A DNA stretch of 64,000 nt. Source: Lentisphaeria bacterium (GTDB lineage Bacteria > Verrucomicrobiota > Lentisphaeria > Victivallales > Victivallaceae). The position numbers and the translations under genes were made by a program. How positions within the stretch are numbered: the stretch's first letter is position 1; each line of letters opens with the position of its first letter. Below are positions 52,385 through 59,922 of this stretch, piece by piece. The stretch lies in contig JABLYX010000002.1 in NCBI GenBank assembly GCA_018265615.1, positions 98,148 through 162,147 on the forward strand. The letters run 5' to 3'. The notes beneath the pieces were generated by a model that had not been told where the DNA came from, did no database searches, and saw nothing but the letters and a program-made list of their open reading frames with translations.

Positions 52385-54793
52385 TTACCGTTTGTTTTTA
52401 AGCTGCCATTCGTAGATGGAGGGGACCTTCGGGCGCGGACGCTCCAGCTTTGTATCGAGAGGGACGACTTTATTGCCATTCTCCTGCAACGGCCGGTGCA
52501 GCCCCGCGCTGAGTTTGCCGTTCCCGCCGGAGAGGGTGTTGCCGATCAGCTCCACGCCGCCGCAGTCGGGGGTCGCCAGCAGGAGAAACGGTGAACTTCC
52601 GTCTTCGAGAATCACCACATTCTGTTTCAGGATATGGTCGAAGCTTGCGGTTTTGAAGAAAAATCCGTACCCCTTTTTCACGCGGAAACGGTTGTAGGCG
52701 AAAATCCAGTTTTCATTCATTCCGCCGAGGTAGACCGCGTCGGAGACGGAATAGGCGTCGCAGTTGTAAACGACGTTGCGGGGGCCGTTCGGACCGTGAG
52801 CTCCATCTTCCGGGGATGAGGCGAAAAATGCGTTCCCGTACCCGCCGAACTCTTTGGTGTCGCTGATGACCGTGCAGTTTTCGAACAGGTTCTCCGTGCT
52901 CCACCCGGCGTGCCACTGGGAGTCGCAGTTGTAGAACTTCCCGTTGCGGATCACATTGCCGGAGGCCCCCCACTGAACCACCGGGGCGTGCCTCATGCGC
53001 CGGGTGACGATGCCGTCGGTCAGGCAGTCGGAGCAGTTGTCCCACCCGACGTAGGCGGTTCCGCCGCCGCCGTTGTACCAGCTGCCGTCGAATTCACAGT
53101 CGAGGATCGAACAGAACTTGGCCTGGCCCGCGTAGACGGGGTTGCGGCCGCATCTGATCACCTTCAGGTCGCGCGCGACGCAGTCGGAGGCATATTCGAA
53201 CTGGACGCTGTTCAGCCAGTAGTCGTTCTTCGTCTCGAGCGTCATCCCTTCGACCCGGCCGCCGCGGATGATGCCGAGTTTCCGCACGAACGATTCGTCC
53301 GCGGCCGGATAGTCGAGCCGCAGCGGCTGGTTGAAGGTCAGTTTCGTCCCCTGCACTTTTGTGATGAACAGATGGGTGCTGCGGAAGCTGCCCCAGTTGC
53401 AGGCGTTTCCGGTCACGGCGCGGCGGGCGGGCGTCTCCAGTGCCCGCAGGATGACGAAGTCGCCCGCCTTGAACGGATGCTTTTCATCCCGGAGGATCAC
53501 AGAGGAATCCCCGCGGCCTCCGTCCTGTGCGATTTTGTAATCTGCGGACGAAAAGCCTTTGCCCCGGAAGTGGATGAAGCTGCTCGGTCCCCGTTCCGGC
53601 AAAGTCGGTTTGACGGCTGGGTCGATCATGATTTCGGCCTCCGTCGTGAATTGCCGGCCATCCAGATATTCCGCTGTGCCGCGCAGTCGGTGCTTCCCTT
53701 TTTCCAGATTGCCCGGGAGGCGCTGCACGAAAAACGAATGGTTGCCGGAGTGGAGGCTCCGGGTGTATTTCCCGAACTCCTTCCCATCGGCTTCCAGCTT
53801 CAGGGAGCGCAGTTCCGCCGGGCGGGCGTACAGATGAACCGGCTGGCCCGGAGCGATTTTGTCCCCCTGCCGGATTCCGTAGAGATCGACCCGGTTCTCA
53901 CCGGCGTCATAGGTGAAATCGAGCCGCGTCCTGCCGCTGCCCGCCCCCTTGATCGTGACGAAATCCTTTGTGACCGTCACCATTTCGCCCATCCGGAAAC
54001 TGCCGGCTGGAATTTCAACCGTCCCGCCGTCGGCGGGCAGGGCGTCGATCGCCTGCCGGAGCGGCCGGGCGATATCCTCGCCGTCCTTCACATTCAGCCG
54101 GATTTTCGTGCGGCCCGCCCGCTTCAGGATTTCATTGCGCGCCCCGGCATAGGTGAAATCAGGATAGACAATTCCGTCCGGGCCCGGAAAATCCGCGGCG
54201 GTCAGCTTCGCCTTTTCCTCCGGGCGGATCTTGTATTGCGGTTTCCACGGTGGCGGAACCGGGTCGGACGGCAGCCGTTCCAACCTGATGTCATCGAGCC
54301 GGATCGTCTGCCTGACGCCGTAGGGGATGTAAAGCTTCACCATCGCATAACCGGTTTCATCCGGGAACGCAGCACCCTTGAAGTCGACATTGAGCCAACT
54401 TTCCTTCGACGGCGGCGCGCTCCCGTAATGATACCCGTTGTTGCCGAGCTTGCGGTTCTGCCTGTCGTAGAACTCAATGCCGACGGTTGCGCCGTACCCC
54501 TCGGCCAGCTGGATTTTTCCGGTCACGCGGTAGATCCCCCGGGTCGCGGGGATCTTCTTTGACCAGAGTACGCCGCAGTGGCGCCTCTCCGGCTTGCCCG
54601 CGGGGTCGAAACGGATCTCCGCGGCCTGCTTCCCTGAAGCTGCCGTGCCGGTCAGGCTGACCTGCGCCCGGCTCTCCGGGATATCCCATTTGACGAGACC
54701 GTCCTCGAATCCGCTTTCGAATTTGATTTCGGCCGCAGACGCAAAGCCCCCCAGCACCGCCAGAAACAGCGGCAGAATCATGCTTTTTTTCAT
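52385..54793 (-). CDS. Module D: secreted right-handed parallel beta-helix protein
   Basis: 802 residues with a signal peptide (cleavage near ASAAE). An N-terminal jelly-roll domain (about 20-165, IKFESGFEDGLVKWDIPESR) is followed by a pectate-lyase-type opening (DIARPLRQAIDALPADGGTVEIPAGSF, quoted in part: ALPADGGTVEIPAGSFRMG) and a long beta-helix with Asn/Cys-rich turns (VIRNGKFYNCDSQWH, LFENCTVISDTKEFGG). Such folds bind or cleave acidic polysaccharides; a lyase role is possible but no catalytic set was identified. It starts nine bases after the prepilin stop, so the pair is probably co-translated. It takes the enzyme position that GH42-like proteins have in modules A-C. Confidence 0.8.
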   Translation of the reverse strand: MKKSMILPLFLAVLGGFASAAEIKFESGFEDGLVKWDIPESRAQVSLTGTAASGKQAAEIRFDPAGKPERRHCGVLWSKKIPATRGIYRVTGKIQLAEGYGATVGIEFYDRQNRKLGNNGYHYGSAPPSKESWLNVDFKGAAFPDETGYAMVKLYIPYGVRQTIRLDDIRLERLPSDPVPPPWKPQYKIRPEEKAKLTAADFPGPDGIVYPDFTYAGARNEILKRAGRTKIRLNVKDGEDIARPLRQAIDALPADGGTVEIPAGSFRMGEMVTVTKDFVTIKGAGSGRTRLDFTYDAGENRVDLYGIRQGDKIAPGQPVHLYARPAELRSLKLEADGKEFGKYTRSLHSGNHSFFVQRLPGNLEKGKHRLRGTAEYLDGRQFTTEAEIMIDPAVKPTLPERGPSSFIHFRGKGFSSADYKIAQDGGRGDSSVILRDEKHPFKAGDFVILRALETPARRAVTGNACNWGSFRSTHLFITKVQGTKLTFNQPLRLDYPAADESFVRKLGIIRGGRVEGMTLETKNDYWLNSVQFEYASDCVARDLKVIRCGRNPVYAGQAKFCSILDCEFDGSWYNGGGGTAYVGWDNCSDCLTDGIVTRRMRHAPVVQWGASGNVIRNGKFYNCDSQWHAGWSTENLFENCTVISDTKEFGGYGNAFFASSPEDGAHGPNGPRNVVYNCDAYSVSDAVYLGGMNENWIFAYNRFRVKKGYGFFFKTASFDHILKQNVVILEDGSSPFLLLATPDCGGVELIGNTLSGGNGKLSAGLHRPLQENGNKVVPLDTKLERPRPKVPSIYEWQLKNKR

Positions 54794-54802
54794 GATGTCC
54801 GC

Positions 54803-55561
54803 TTACAGAAACATATTGTCGAGTTTGGTCGGGAACATCTGGAGCAGCTTCTGGTCGGAGTCATAGATGTTGAAGCTTGCGGCATGGCCGTCCAGGAACA
54901 CGGCGTTGGCGCGGCCCTGGCCGTGGCAGGGGTTGATGTACGGCGAGGCTTTGCTGACCCAGTTGCTCCGGTCCCAGAAGGAGAGGGTGCTGTGGTTGCC
55001 GAACACCTGGTTGCTGTTGACGTAGGTGTCGAGGAAGCCCGGCTTGGTCGCGGGATTCCGGTAGCGCCCGATTTTCGGGAGCTGCTTGTTGTTGGTCGCA
55101 CCGGCGCTGTATCCGAGCACCCGGGCGGAGAACCCGTAGGTCCCTTCCGTGAAGGGGGCGGACGAGTTGGAGTCTTCCGGCATGGTGATTTCCCCGATGT
55201 CGGAGGGCGGCGTTCCCTTGAAGCTGTCGTAGGCGGGGCAGTAGGTCACTTTGTTTCTTGTCCTCGCATAGAAATTCTGCCGGTTCAGATATCCGGCTTT
55301 CAGGAATTTCTGCAGCGGGTGGCTGTGTGGGAAGCCGCTCCACGAGGTCGACTGCGGGAACTCGCAGGCGGGAATGAACCCCGCGAAATCATTGACGTAC
55401 AGCGTGATCCAGGTCCCGTGCTGCTTGAGGTTGCTGATGCACTGGGTGCTTTTGGCCTTGTCACGCGCCTGGTTGAGGGCCGGGAGCAGCATTGCTGCGA
55501 GGATGGTGATGATGGCGATTACCACCAGTAACTCGATCAATGTAAAAAATCTCTTTGCCAT
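54803..55561 (-). CDS. Module D: prepilin-like secreted protein
   Basis: 252 residues starting MAKRFFTLIELLVVIAIITI and continuing LAAMLLPALNQARDKAK. Phe occupies the position where processing peptidases normally need Gly. Near the C terminus, HGQGRANAVFLDGHAA has ten rather than nine residues between His and Asp-Gly. CAGGAAGGA precedes the ATG. Its 5' end overlaps the end of the regulator gene by 101 bases in another frame. Confidence 0.87.
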   Translation of the reverse strand: MAKRFFTLIELLVVIAIITILAAMLLPALNQARDKAKSTQCISNLKQHGTWITLYVNDFAGFIPACEFPQSTSWSGFPHSHPLQKFLKAGYLNRQNFYARTRNKVTYCPAYDSFKGTPPSDIGEITMPEDSNSSAPFTEGTYGFSARVLGYSAGATNNKQLPKIGRYRNPATKPGFLDTYVNSNQVFGNHSTLSFWDRSNWVSKASPYINPCHGQGRANAVFLDGHAASFNIYDSDQKLLQMFPTKLDNMFL

Positions 55562-56885
55562 CGTCCGGAGTCCTTCCTGTTTGATTTATGGGAAAATGCC
55601 TGAGGCGTAAAACCGTGCGCAAAACGGTGCCGAGCTCCGCGACGACCGCGGCCGGGTCGGCGCCGCAGTACAGGATTTCCCCGATTCCGTTGCTGATGAG
55701 ATTGCAGATTTCCGGGGAGTCGACATTGTAGCCGGCTGATATCTTCGTCATCTCCGAGAGGTACAGCAGATCGCGGGGATCACTGGAATCAAAGCTGTTG
55801 ATCGCGGAGGTTTTGCGGATCGGGATGCCGTAACGGAGCTCTCCGAGCCGGTTCTGGAACGCTTCGGAAAGCAGGACCCGGACCATTTTCCGCGCAAGTT
55901 CGATGTCGCCGTTATGGCGGCGGACACAGAACAGGTCGGTCGCCTGGGCCGTCAGGTCCGCACCGCCGGGAATCAGCGGCAGGGGAGCGTTTTTCCAACG
56001 GCACGGAGCATTGAAATCAACCTCCTCGCGGGCGGCGAGCATAAAGGCGCACCTGCCTTCGTTGAAACGCTTCGCGTAGTCCCAGCCGGCTTTCAGCTCG
56101 CGGACGCCGAGCGCCTCGAACAGGGCCCTGACGCGGAGGATCCCCTCCAGTGTGCGCGGGTCGTCTATCATGACCCGGCCATTGTCGATGATGCTCCCCC
56201 CCGCCCGGAAGATGAAGTTCATCCAGAAGAAGGAAAAATTGCTCCAGTTGAAGATCCGGTTCGGCTCAAGCGATTTCCTGAGATGTCGGATGCAGCCGAG
56301 AAACTCGTCGAAGCTCCACCCGGGGTACGGCTCCGGACAGCCGAGGCGGGCCAGCAGCTCCGGGTTATAGCAGAGGACGCGCGGTGAAAAAATAATCGGA
56401 ATTCCGAATAATTTTCCTTCGTCCGTCCGGAAATTCTTGAAAGGAGCTTCGAAGAAGCATGCTTTTTCCGGGTATTCGGCGTCGAACAGTTCCGCGAGGT
56501 CGAGATATTCATCCCGGTTCTGCTGCACATCGAGTGTGGTGCGGACCTCGAACATCCCTTTCTGGAAGCTGTGCAGCGGCTGTATGCCGGGTATCGTCTC
56601 GCGGAATTCTCCGATCAGCTTCGGCCAGAATTCGCGGAACGAAACGAAACTGCCCGGCAGGATCCGTTCCTGCCAGTCGTTTCTGACGAAAGTGCCGCTG
56701 CGGGGGATGCTTTCCAGGATGCCGTCCCTGACCAGAGAGGAAAAGGAGCTCTGGACGACGGCGAGCGATACCCCGATGCGCTCGGAGAACTCTTTCGCAC
56801 CCGGCAGTTTGCCGCCGCCGGCCAGTTCGCCCGTCTCCAACTGCCCGAGAATATGTTCTCTGACTTCTGTGATTTTATCCGACAT
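55461..56885 (-). CDS. Module D: GntR-type regulator fused to an ABC solute-binding-protein-like domain
   Basis: About 474 residues. Residues 1-70 form a GntR winged helix (FSERIGVSLAVVQSSFSSLV, GILESIPRSGTFVRN). The remainder resembles a family 1 extracellular solute-binding protein without a signal peptide (LFGIPIIFSPRVLCYNPELL, WSFDEFLGCIRHLRK, RCAFMLAAREEVDF), so it should sense a ligand in the cytoplasm. The ATG at 56883-56885 has GGAGGGAG upstream. The last 34 codons run into the prepilin gene and end in a His/Pro-rich tail unlike the family, possibly a frameshift or read-on. The palindrome ATTGAC-CTT-GTCAAT overlaps its promoter, suggesting autoregulation. Confidence 0.82.
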   Translation of the reverse strand: MSDKITEVREHILGQLETGELAGGGKLPGAKEFSERIGVSLAVVQSSFSSLVRDGILESIPRSGTFVRNDWQERILPGSFVSFREFWPKLIGEFRETIPGIQPLHSFQKGMFEVRTTLDVQQNRDEYLDLAELFDAEYPEKACFFEAPFKNFRTDEGKLFGIPIIFSPRVLCYNPELLARLGCPEPYPGWSFDEFLGCIRHLRKSLEPNRIFNWSNFSFFWMNFIFRAGGSIIDNGRVMIDDPRTLEGILRVRALFEALGVRELKAGWDYAKRFNEGRCAFMLAAREEVDFNAPCRWKNAPLPLIPGGADLTAQATDLFCVRRHNGDIELARKMVRVLLSEAFQNRLGELRYGIPIRKTSAINSFDSSDPRDLLYLSEMTKISAGYNVDSPEICNLISNGIGEILYCGADPAAVVAELGTVLRTVLRLRHFPINQTGRTPDDGKEIFYIDRVTGGNRHHHHPRSNAAPGPQPGA

Positions 56886-56913
56886 AAAGCAGCTCCCTCC
56901 GGACTTTATTAAT

Positions 56914-56943
56914 ATTATAGCAAAAACAATTGACCTTGTCAAT
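56914..56943 (-). promoter_or_regulatory. Module D consensus promoter with palindromic operator
   Basis: Perfect TTGACA (56937-56942) and TATAAT (56914-56919) with a 17-base spacer on the minus strand. The inverted repeat ATTGAC-CTT-GTCAAT (56929-56943) covers the -35 box and part of the spacer. Confidence 0.88.
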
Positions 56944-57081
56944 AGTGTTATACATAAAAAAGCATAAAAATTGAAAAAAATCCTGTTTTATTCAATCTGA
57001 CCTAGTTAGTTTTCGGTCTCTTCGGGCCGCAAAGCCCGTTCGCAGGTGTGAAAATCGCTGCGCCATTGCCGGGAGAACGGA

Positions 57082-57109
57082 TTGCATATCAATACAATCG
57101 TGATATATT
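57082..57109 (+). promoter_or_regulatory. Promoter of the Ser/Thr kinase gene
   Basis: TTGCAT (57082-57087) and TATATT (57104-57109) with a 16-base spacer, about 70 bases before the chosen ATG. Confidence 0.5.
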
Positions 57110-57181
57110 ACAGGGGAGAATCAGAAGGACGGTCGGGCAGCCATGCGGTTTTCCCTCTCCGCCCGAACATGCGGGAGCTTC

Positions 57182-59557
57182 ATGGCAGAGCAGAAAAAAG
57201 AGCCGGACACCGGGGAAGAGGCGGTCTCCATCGAGGAGATCCAGAAGACGATTGAGATCGACGCCCGCGACGGCAGGATCAGCCGGGAGGCCGCTCAGCG
57301 TATCCGGAGACTCCGCGCATCGTCCGGGTTTTTCCGGAATACGACCTCTACGCTGAAATGGAGCCTGATCCGTTTCCGCCATCTCTTCGGCTTTCAGCTG
57401 AACGGCGGAGTCCCGGCCGGCGACAGCAATGAAGCGGACGGGAACGATTCGATCGTTCCCCCGGCCGATATCGGCGTCGCCGGCATCGAAGAGATGAACC
57501 TCGGAATCATCGACGACGATTTCCGGCGGGAAGGATTGATCGCCTCCGGCGGGCAGGCCGACATCATCAGTGCCGTGGATAAGCAGGTCGGCCGGGTCGT
57601 CGCGGTGAAATGCCTGCGCGACAGCTACCGGAAGAACCACGGCGCAAGTGCGGACCTGATGCAGGAGGCGGTTCTGACCGCACGGCTGGAGCATCCGTCG
57701 ATCATCCCCGTCTACCGCCTTTGCCGGGATCGCGGTGAAAATCTCCATATCGTCATGAAGAAAATCCGCGGCAAGACGCTGTGCGGGTATCTGGATGAAA
57801 TCCGGGCTTACTACGAAAAAAGCCGGGTCCGTATTTTCGATGAACGGGCCTCGCTCTCCCGGCGGCTCGATATTTTTCTCGACATCTGCAACGGGCTCGG
57901 CTATGCCCACACGCTGAAGGTGGTTCACTGCGACCTCAAGCCGGAGAATATCATGATCGGTTTCCACCACGAAACCTACATCATCGACTGGGGGATCGCC
58001 AAAGTGATGGGGGAGGACGGCAAGGTGCAGGGCGCGACGCAGATTACCGGCACGCCGCACTATATCGCTCCCGAAGTGGTGTTCGGCATGGATTTCGACC
58101 GGCGGGCCGATATCTTTGCGATGGGCGCCATGCTTTTCGAAATCGTCACGCTGCGGAAGGCGTTTCCCGGAAAAGAGCTCAAGGAGGTGCTGGAGAACAT
58201 CTGCACCGGCAATATGAATCCGCTCAGGCATCTTTATGGAATCGGGATCGACAAGGCCCTGGTTCACATCATCCGGAAAGCGACGGCGATCTACCCGGAT
58301 GCCCGCTACCAGAGGATCGAGGACCTGGCCGAGGATATCCGGCGCTACCGCAGCGGGCTGGAGATCATGGCGAAACCGGACAACGTTTTTCAGCACGCCT
58401 GCCGCTGGATGCTGATTCACAAGCGCCTGACGCGGTGGGTGGTCCAGCTTTTCCTGATCGCCGTGTTCGGTATCATCGGCTTCAACACCTATGAGAAAAT
58501 GCAGTTTGAACTGCTGCAGAAGCGCCGGGAGACTTCGCTGAACAATGCGACCACCAACTCCCTGATCGTGGCGATGCAGATCAACAACCAGATCAACAAG
58601 ACGGAGCAGATTGTCAGCGTCCTGGCCTCCGAGGCCGCCTTTATCCTCGACCATCATCCATATGAAGGCGGTACGGAGAGCGCCGGAGAGGTGAGCGTGC
58701 CGTTTGTATCGCATGCGGAGATGACGGCGGAGAAGCCGCCGGAGAGCTCCATCCTTTCCATGCACTACAACTCCAGGATCGACTTCACGAACCTGAGTTA
58801 TGCCGACAGCGGCAAAATACCGAAGGCGGAGCTCGAACACTATCTGCTCAGCCTCCTGCCGTTCAAGCGGCAGATTGTCGGGTTGTTCATCCTCGGCTGT
58901 ACCGACAGGGAGCCGTATGTCGGCAAAGAGGCCGTCCGTCCGGAGAATATGGAGAAATCCAACTATTCACTGCTGTGGCTGCACCTGAATTTCTCCAACG
59001 GGCTGAACCTGCGCTACCCGGCTTCGGAATCGTTCGGCGATGATTTCGACAGCCGCCGCTGCCCGTGGTATCTCCGGGCGGAGCGGAATCCCGACGTGGT
59101 TGCCTGGGAGCAGCCCCGGCTGGAGCCGTTCGCCGGCAATAAAATCATCATGACCGCCGCCAAGGCGATCGTCTCTCCGCGGCAGAAGTTTCTCGGAGTC
59201 GCCGGCGTCGATATTCCGCTGGACGAGATCCGGCGCATCATCGAGCAGGACCAGTCGGACAAGTATTTCAAGAAAATGCTGCTGCTCAGCGACGGGCGCA
59301 TCCTGATCAACACGGCGAATCCGGCTTTTCAGGCGAAGAACGACAAAAACGGCCGGCTGATCCTGCCGCAATTCCACCACCAGGCGCTGTTCGAAGAGAT
59401 GACCCGGAAGAAGTTCGGCTTTGTGAGCCTGCAGGAGAACGGGCGCGAAACATTTTATATCTACACCTATCTCGAACAGATGAACTGGTACTATGTCGTC
59501 CGGGTCGATCAGGACACCATCCTGCTCCAGGGAGAGAGGACAAACCCGGGTTCCTGA
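57182..59557 (+). CDS. Membrane Ser/Thr protein kinase with extracytoplasmic Cache-like sensor
   Basis: About 791 residues. The N-terminal cytoplasmic half is a Hanks-type kinase: Lys143 in VVAVKCL, catalytic loop HCDLKPEN (D251) and metal-binding DWG (D269, in place of DFG). One membrane segment (about 417-440) is followed by about 330 extracytoplasmic residues with a dCache-like layout (GVAGVDIPLDEIRRII, LLSDGRILINTANP). It should phosphorylate protein targets in response to an external ligand. The ATG at 57182 is preferred for its GGGAG site; an ATG at 57143 is an alternative. Its TGA directly abuts the convergent gene's stop, with no base between. Confidence 0.87.
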   Translation: MAEQKKEPDTGEEAVSIEEIQKTIEIDARDGRISREAAQRIRRLRASSGFFRNTTSTLKWSLIRFRHLFGFQLNGGVPAGDSNEADGNDSIVPPADIGVAGIEEMNLGIIDDDFRREGLIASGGQADIISAVDKQVGRVVAVKCLRDSYRKNHGASADLMQEAVLTARLEHPSIIPVYRLCRDRGENLHIVMKKIRGKTLCGYLDEIRAYYEKSRVRIFDERASLSRRLDIFLDICNGLGYAHTLKVVHCDLKPENIMIGFHHETYIIDWGIAKVMGEDGKVQGATQITGTPHYIAPEVVFGMDFDRRADIFAMGAMLFEIVTLRKAFPGKELKEVLENICTGNMNPLRHLYGIGIDKALVHIIRKATAIYPDARYQRIEDLAEDIRRYRSGLEIMAKPDNVFQHACRWMLIHKRLTRWVVQLFLIAVFGIIGFNTYEKMQFELLQKRRETSLNNATTNSLIVAMQINNQINKTEQIVSVLASEAAFILDHHPYEGGTESAGEVSVPFVSHAEMTAEKPPESSILSMHYNSRIDFTNLSYADSGKIPKAELEHYLLSLLPFKRQIVGLFILGCTDREPYVGKEAVRPENMEKSNYSLLWLHLNFSNGLNLRYPASESFGDDFDSRRCPWYLRAERNPDVVAWEQPRLEPFAGNKIIMTAAKAIVSPRQKFLGVAGVDIPLDEIRRIIEQDQSDKYFKKMLLLSDGRILINTANPAFQAKNDKNGRLILPQFHHQALFEEMTRKKFGFVSLQENGRETFYIYTYLEQMNWYYVVRVDQDTILLQGERTNPGS

Positions 59558-59920
59558 TCACTTCTCCGGCGGCGCTTCGAGGTATCTTTCACAGAGCTTC
59601 AGCAGGTCGTGGGCGGCCCGCTCGGCCCCGTTCACATCCTTTGCCTTCAGCACGAGGCTGAGATTCTTCGCATACATCGACAGGTCGATCGCCCGGAGGT
59701 TCTGAACCAGGTCGAGGAACGGCCCCAGCGCGGCGGGGAGCTCCGAGTAGCTTCCGCTCTTTTTCGCCTGCCTCAGGGTCGCGGCAAGATCGGCGACGGA
59801 GGCGAGGAAAGCATCCCAGCACTCTCTGACCTCGGCATCGCCGCAGCCGCAGTCGCGGAGGTTCCGGATGATGATGTCTTTCATGCGCGACTGGAATATG
59901 ATGGTTTCTCCGTAAGGCAT
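59558..59920 (-). CDS. Small all-helical protein, possibly a degenerate HPt domain
   Basis: 120 residues, all predicted helical. The middle and end (NLRAIDLSMYAKNLSLVLKA, then ERAAHDLLKLCERYLE) resemble the C-terminal pair of an HPt four-helix bundle, but no His was found at the expected phosphoacceptor position. The start is two bases after the hybrid kinase stop, with GAGGAA as ribosome site, so the two are co-translated. It could be a phosphotransfer remnant, a kinase inhibitor or an unrelated helical adaptor. Confidence 0.6.
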   Translation of the reverse strand: MPYGETIIFQSRMKDIIIRNLRDCGCGDAEVRECWDAFLASVADLAATLRQAKKSGSYSELPAALGPFLDLVQNLRAIDLSMYAKNLSLVLKAKDVNGAERAAHDLLKLCERYLEAPPEK

Positions 59921-59922
59921 CT

